From Deltaproteobacteria bacterium (GTDB lineage Bacteria > Desulfobacterota > Binatia > UBA1149 > SPBQ01), in the NCBI GenBank assembly GCA_029262375.1, contig JAJCZM010000044.1, forward strand, positions 248,001 to 312,000: a stretch of 64,000 nucleotides of DNA, in the 5' to 3' direction. The position numbers were made by a program, and so were the translations under genes. The notes beneath the pieces were generated by a model that was given only the letters and a program-made list of their open reading frames with translations, was not told the origin of the DNA and did not search any database. Shown in pieces: positions 61,334 through 64,000 of this stretch. Position 1 is the first letter of the stretch. Each line of letters opens with the position of its first letter.

Positions 61334-61522
61334 ATGGCTAACCTGAGGCACGGCATGGGCACCGACAAGAAAACGAGTACACGCAGAAAAGACGTGGTGC
61401 AGGTGAAGAATCCTCGCACGGATCGGTACGTGAAGATTGACCGCACCGCAGGTGAGATTGTCGCGCACAAGAAATCCGAAGGGCCATACAAGGATGTTCC
61501 GGTTGCCAGGAAGCAGAAGTGA
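61334..61522 (+). CDS. Small basic protein (cassette gene)
   Basis: 62 residues, 14 bases after the core site. KNPRTDRYVKIDRTAGEIVA followed by HKKSEGPYKDVPVA is a conserved pattern I have seen in small proteins of unknown function. Its stop overlaps a GTG that starts a second small frame. Confidence 0.6.
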   Translation: MANLRHGMGTDKKTSTRRKDVVQVKNPRTDRYVKIDRTAGEIVAHKKSEGPYKDVPVARKQK

Positions 61523-61647
61523 TCGTCTATAGCCCCCTGGACGGTGACGCATTTACGACATCGATTCCCAGCAACCCGCGACATTACTTCTTGATGACGA
61601 GGTTAGGAAAACCCATCCCCCCGACGGATCTCACCGATGATGTCTGA
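61519..61647 (+). CDS. Truncated cassette protein of unknown function
   Basis: 42 residues from GTG 61519, overlapping the stop of the previous gene. It reads VIVYSPLDGDAFTT and HYFLMTRLGKPIPP, like the N-terminus of larger proteins with nucleotide-binding-type folds, and then stops early. It appears to be a 3'-truncated gene, cut near the core site at 61660. Confidence 0.5.
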   Translation: MIVYSPLDGDAFTTSIPSNPRHYFLMTRLGKPIPPTDLTDDV

Positions 61648-61659
61648 TGCAGCCGAGGC

Positions 61660-61666
61660 GTTAGGC
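61660..61666 (+). other. Single attC core (GTTAGGC)
   Basis: A consensus core is present at 61660-61666, 13 bases after the truncated gene. I could not find its left core with confidence. Confidence 0.55.
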
Positions 61667-61671
61667 GGCCA

Positions 61672-61980
61672 TCAGCTACGCGTGACCCAATACCCTGGCC
61701 GTCGCTTCAGATGAGCAACGGCTACGATGACGATCTGTTGGGCGCGCTCCCGATAGACGATCTGATATGGAAAGCGGGGCACAACAACTCGCTTGACATC
61801 CGCTCTGTGCACACTGGGAACGGCACGCCCAATCTCCGGCCGGTCTGCAATCAGCGAGAGGGTTTGATGCACAGTGGCCAAAAGCTCTTCGCCCAAGCCC
61901 GCACGACGCGTTTCGTACCAACGAACCGCCTCGGCGAGTTCAGTCTCAGCCTCGCTGCTTAGGCGAACCCGAGTCGTCAC
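61672..61980 (-). CDS. RelE/ParE-family toxin
   Basis: 102 residues. LSSEAETELAEAVRWYETRRAG is the first helix pair typical of ParE/RelE toxins, then VVPRFPYQIVYRERAQQ and IVAVAHLKRRPGYW end the sheet. It reads opposite to the array and overlaps its antitoxin gene by four bases. Confidence 0.9.
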   Translation of the reverse strand: MTTRVRLSSEAETELAEAVRWYETRRAGLGEELLATVHQTLSLIADRPEIGRAVPSVHRADVKRVVVPRFPYQIVYRERAQQIVIVAVAHLKRRPGYWVTRS

Positions 61981-62219
61981 TTGTTGAGGATCGCTTTCTC
62001 GATACCACGCTTCACCTCAGACCAAGGGCTGAGCGCGGCGGTACCTGCATCGATGGCGGCCATCCGGCGTTCGATCTCTGCTGCCCACGTGGCCTCGATA
62101 TCCCCGTCCGCATCGGCGTCAGCATCCAGGCTGGCGATCAGTTCTGCCGCAAGCTCCGCACGCTCAAGGGTGTCCAACTCTAACGCATCTGCGAGCACTG
62201 TTTTTGCTGCTTTCGTCAC
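61977..62219 (-). CDS. Addiction module antitoxin (PF09720-like)
   Basis: 80 residues from GTG 62219. LDTLERAELAAELIASLD and WAAEIERRMAAIDAG resemble the antitoxin at 58165. It is translationally coupled to the ParE-like gene and probably autoregulates from its own minus-strand promoter. Confidence 0.88.
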   Translation of the reverse strand: MTKAAKTVLADALELDTLERAELAAELIASLDADADADGDIEATWAAEIERRMAAIDAGTAALSPWSEVKRGIEKAILNK

Positions 62220-62246
62220 GGCGATAATTTTACGGCGGCGACTGCG

Positions 62247-62336
62247 ACCTAACAAGCGAATAGAGCGGAGCGGCATTACCGTCCAGGTATATTCGAGTCG
62301 AAAGTGTGCCGGTAGCCCATTTGCAATCCGTTGGGC
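62247..62336 (+). other. attC-like site
   Basis: ACCTAAC (62247-62253) faces GTTGGGC (62330-62336), with GCGAATAGAGC and its near-complement GCCCATTTGC as inner arms. Length 90 bp. Confidence 0.75.
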
Positions 62337-62411
62337 AGTAGACGGGTCTTGCTCATGGCGCAGCGCCGCCAGGAAACGATTTTCGAACCGGTATCGCCAC
62401 GGGGGCTCTCA

Positions 62412-62496
62412 GCCCAACCGATCGCGCGGCGGTATTGCCGTCTAACTTGCGTATCGAACGGACCGGCGGCTACGATGTCGACACGCGCGGTTGGTC
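62412..62496 (+). other. Candidate attC site (short cassette)
   Basis: GCCCAAC (62412-62418) faces GTTGGTC (62490-62496) with CGATCGCGCGG and CGACACGCGCG as inner arms. It follows a nearly gene-less stretch of about 150 bases. Confidence 0.55.
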
Positions 62497-62522
62497 AGTG
62501 GCCGCCGCACAGTCCCACTACC

Positions 62523-63017
62523 ATGGAAGCATCCAACGAACTTCTAACGATCGCTGAACTCGCAGTCGGCCTCGCAGGATTCGCGGGCTTGGTGGTGTCG
62601 TTCAATCACCGTGGTGGTCTGCACGCCACGGACCGCTATCGCTTTATTGCGTTGTTCTCTCTCGCGCTGTTCGCGGCCCTTCTCGCGTTCGTACCCTTCG
62701 GGTTTCACCATGCGGGGCTGGCGTCCGCGGCCCTGTGGCGCGCTTCCAGTGGCGTCATCTTGGCGTCATCGGTCTTTGCCGCCTGGTGGTTGGGCGTCTA
62801 CCTCCGGCCCGAGTTCGCTCCGGACGAAAACCCGCCGAAGGCGTTCTCCATCGCGCTCTTCGCAATTCCCACGTTCAATGTCCTCCTCCAAGTCGCCAAC
62901 TTGGTCGGCTGGCCGGCGAAGCCGGGAGCTCTTGCGTACGTCGCCGGCTTGATCCTGTGGCTCGCGGTTCCCGCCCTCATTTTCGCCTTGCTCATCCTCT
63001 ACCGCGAGAAGGACTAA
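62523..63017 (+). CDS. Integral membrane protein (possible last cassette)
   Basis: 164 residues from ATG 62523, 26 bases after the core site. Four or five membrane helices (AVGLAGFAGLVVSF, FSLALFAALLAFVPFG, GVILASSVFAAWWLGVYL, VAGLILWLAVPALIFALLIL). No attC follows it, so the array may end here by loss of the last site. Confidence 0.7.
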   Translation: MEASNELLTIAELAVGLAGFAGLVVSFNHRGGLHATDRYRFIALFSLALFAALLAFVPFGFHHAGLASAALWRASSGVILASSVFAAWWLGVYLRPEFAPDENPPKAFSIALFAIPTFNVLLQVANLVGWPAKPGALAYVAGLILWLAVPALIFALLILYREKD

Positions 63018-63020
63018 AGA

Positions 63021-63875
63021 ATGCCGAAACGCAACATTCATAAAATGGACGAACACGACGGCCTCGAAGACTTCGAGCCGCGCGAAATCACGCTGGACGG
63101 CGTCACAAAGGTCGTGCACTCGGCCGGCTCAGGGCCCGCGGTCATCGTCATGGCTGAGATGCCCGGCATCAGTCCGCAGGTAGCCCGCTTCAGTCGTTGG
63201 GTTCGAGACGCCGGCTTCACCGTGTACATGCCTTCGCTGTTCGGCCGTGATGGTGCGGTTCCGGATGTCGAAGAGGGCACGGCCATTTTCCAACGAGCAT
63301 GCGTCAGCGCGGAGTTCCGCGCGTTCGCCGCCAACGAGTCGAGTCCTGTGACCGCATGGCTGCGGTCGCTAGCCAAGCTGGCGCACGAGGAGTGCGGCGG
63401 TCCGGGTGTCGGCGCGATAGGAATGTGTTTTACCGGAAACTTCGCGCTCACCATGATGCTTGAACCGGCGATGCTCGCGCCGGTTCTTTCTCAACCATCG
63501 CTTCCGCTCGACGACCCCGCAGGCGTAGAGATCTCCGCCGACGAACTGGTAGCGGTGGGGCAACGCCTGGAGCGCGACGACCTGACCGTCATGGGCTACC
63601 GCTTCGAAGGAGATCGATTCTGCACGGCGCAGCGCTTCGCCGCCTACTCCGAGGCCCTGGGCGATCGCTTCGTAGCGCGGGTGCTTCCCGACAGCGCGGC
63701 CAAACGCGACTCCCTTCCGCCTTTCTCTGAACACGTAGTCGCCGGCCCGCACAGCGTAGTGACCGCCCACCTGATCGATGAAGCAGGCCAACCGACGATT
63801 GCTGCGCGCGACGAGATCCTCGCTTTCTTCGCGCACCGGCTTGGCGTGCCAAGCCGCGAGGCGCCGCCGACCTAG
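63021..63875 (+). CDS. Dienelactone hydrolase family protein
   Basis: 284 residues. The nucleophile elbow is GAIGMCFTGN (about C136), where classical dienelactone hydrolases also have a Cys. His and Asp of the triad probably lie in AGPHSVVT (His) and the preceding strand. It hydrolyses ester or lactone bonds; substrate is unknown. The first gene right of the integron, its end overlaps the last gene by four bases. Confidence 0.9.
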   Translation: MPKRNIHKMDEHDGLEDFEPREITLDGVTKVVHSAGSGPAVIVMAEMPGISPQVARFSRWVRDAGFTVYMPSLFGRDGAVPDVEEGTAIFQRACVSAEFRAFAANESSPVTAWLRSLAKLAHEECGGPGVGAIGMCFTGNFALTMMLEPAMLAPVLSQPSLPLDDPAGVEISADELVAVGQRLERDDLTVMGYRFEGDRFCTAQRFAAYSEALGDRFVARVLPDSAAKRDSLPPFSEHVVAGPHSVVTAHLIDEAGQPTIAARDEILAFFAHRLGVPSREAPPT

Positions 63876-64000
63876 ACGCCGTCGTACTCGATCCCGAACC
63901 GGCCGACATAGGCCGAGAAGCGTTCACGCGCCATGTCGGGATCGATTCCGTACGGCGCCAGGTCCGCCGCACGGGCACGGGCCAGGTCGTTGCGCGGGTG
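63872..64000 (-). CDS. Probable sulfotransferase, C-terminal end (5' end outside window)
   Basis: The minus strand is open from the window edge to a TAG at 63872, giving 42 residues ending RERFSAYVGRFGIEYDGV. The LAPYGIDPDMARERFSAYVG pattern resembles the last helix of sulfotransferase-family proteins. With only the tail visible, the assignment is weak. Confidence 0.45.
   Translation of the reverse strand, partial: HPRNDLARARAADLAPYGIDPDMARERFSAYVGRFGIEYDGV

Overview
The window is GC-rich DNA from a Gram-negative bacterium. Outer-membrane and periplasmic proteins are present (a MipA/OmpV-like porin, a LolA-like lipoprotein carrier, several lipoproteins). Two LLM-family (F420/flavin) oxidoreductases, a DUF2855 protein and secreted proteins with dockerin-like modules fit an uncultured deltaproteobacterial-type lineage such as Binatota/Desulfobacterota_B. 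That placement is inference from gene content, not from a marker gene. No rRNA, tRNA or CRISPR array was seen.

Layout. 1-2.5 kb: the end of an HNH endonuclease gene, a membrane protein and two carboxymuconolactone-decarboxylase-like genes. 2.5-6.5 kb: a glycan/lipid tailoring group (two GT2 glycosyltransferases, a radical SAM enzyme, a DegT-type sugar aminotransferase). 6.6-10.4 kb: an APH-like kinase, an LLM oxidoreductase, a DUF2855 protein and a SnoaL-like protein. 10.4-38.8 kb: a large aryl-polyene (APE/flexirubin/xanthomonadin-like) biosynthetic cluster. 38.9-56.2 kb: secreted repeat proteins with Cys-rich dockerin-like modules, a second LLM enzyme, SDRs, dxs, a RelA/SpoT-TPR protein, a Ca/Na antiporter and lipoproteins. 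56.2-63.0 kb: a decayed chromosomal integron, namely a broken intI on the minus strand followed by a plus-strand cassette array with attC-like sites, toxin-antitoxin modules, a HEPN gene, a frameshifted TIR-GAF gene and small membrane proteins. 63.0-64.0 kb: a dienelactone hydrolase and the 3' end of a probable sulfotransferase.

How the cluster works (inferred from family roles): an MIO-type aromatic amino acid ammonia-lyase makes a cinnamate/coumarate-type starter, and the ligase-dehydratase fusion activates it onto an ACP. The ketosynthase/chain-length-factor pair, FabG-like reductase and ApeP-like dehydratase extend the conjugated polyene, and a Sfp-type transferase arms the carriers. Two acyltransferases and a glycosyltransferase would anchor the product to a lipid, and an MMPL exporter with LolA-like and DUF3261-like lipoproteins would move it to the outer membrane. 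Unusual additions are three flavoenzymes with the halogenase WxWxIP signature, a carotenoid-desaturase-like enzyme, and a separate four-gene module (carrier protein, condensation-like enzyme, flavoprotein, adenylating enzyme). These suggest a polyene that is halogenated and/or conjugated to a second activated acid. Several genes in this cluster also carry short in-frame DNA tandem repeats.
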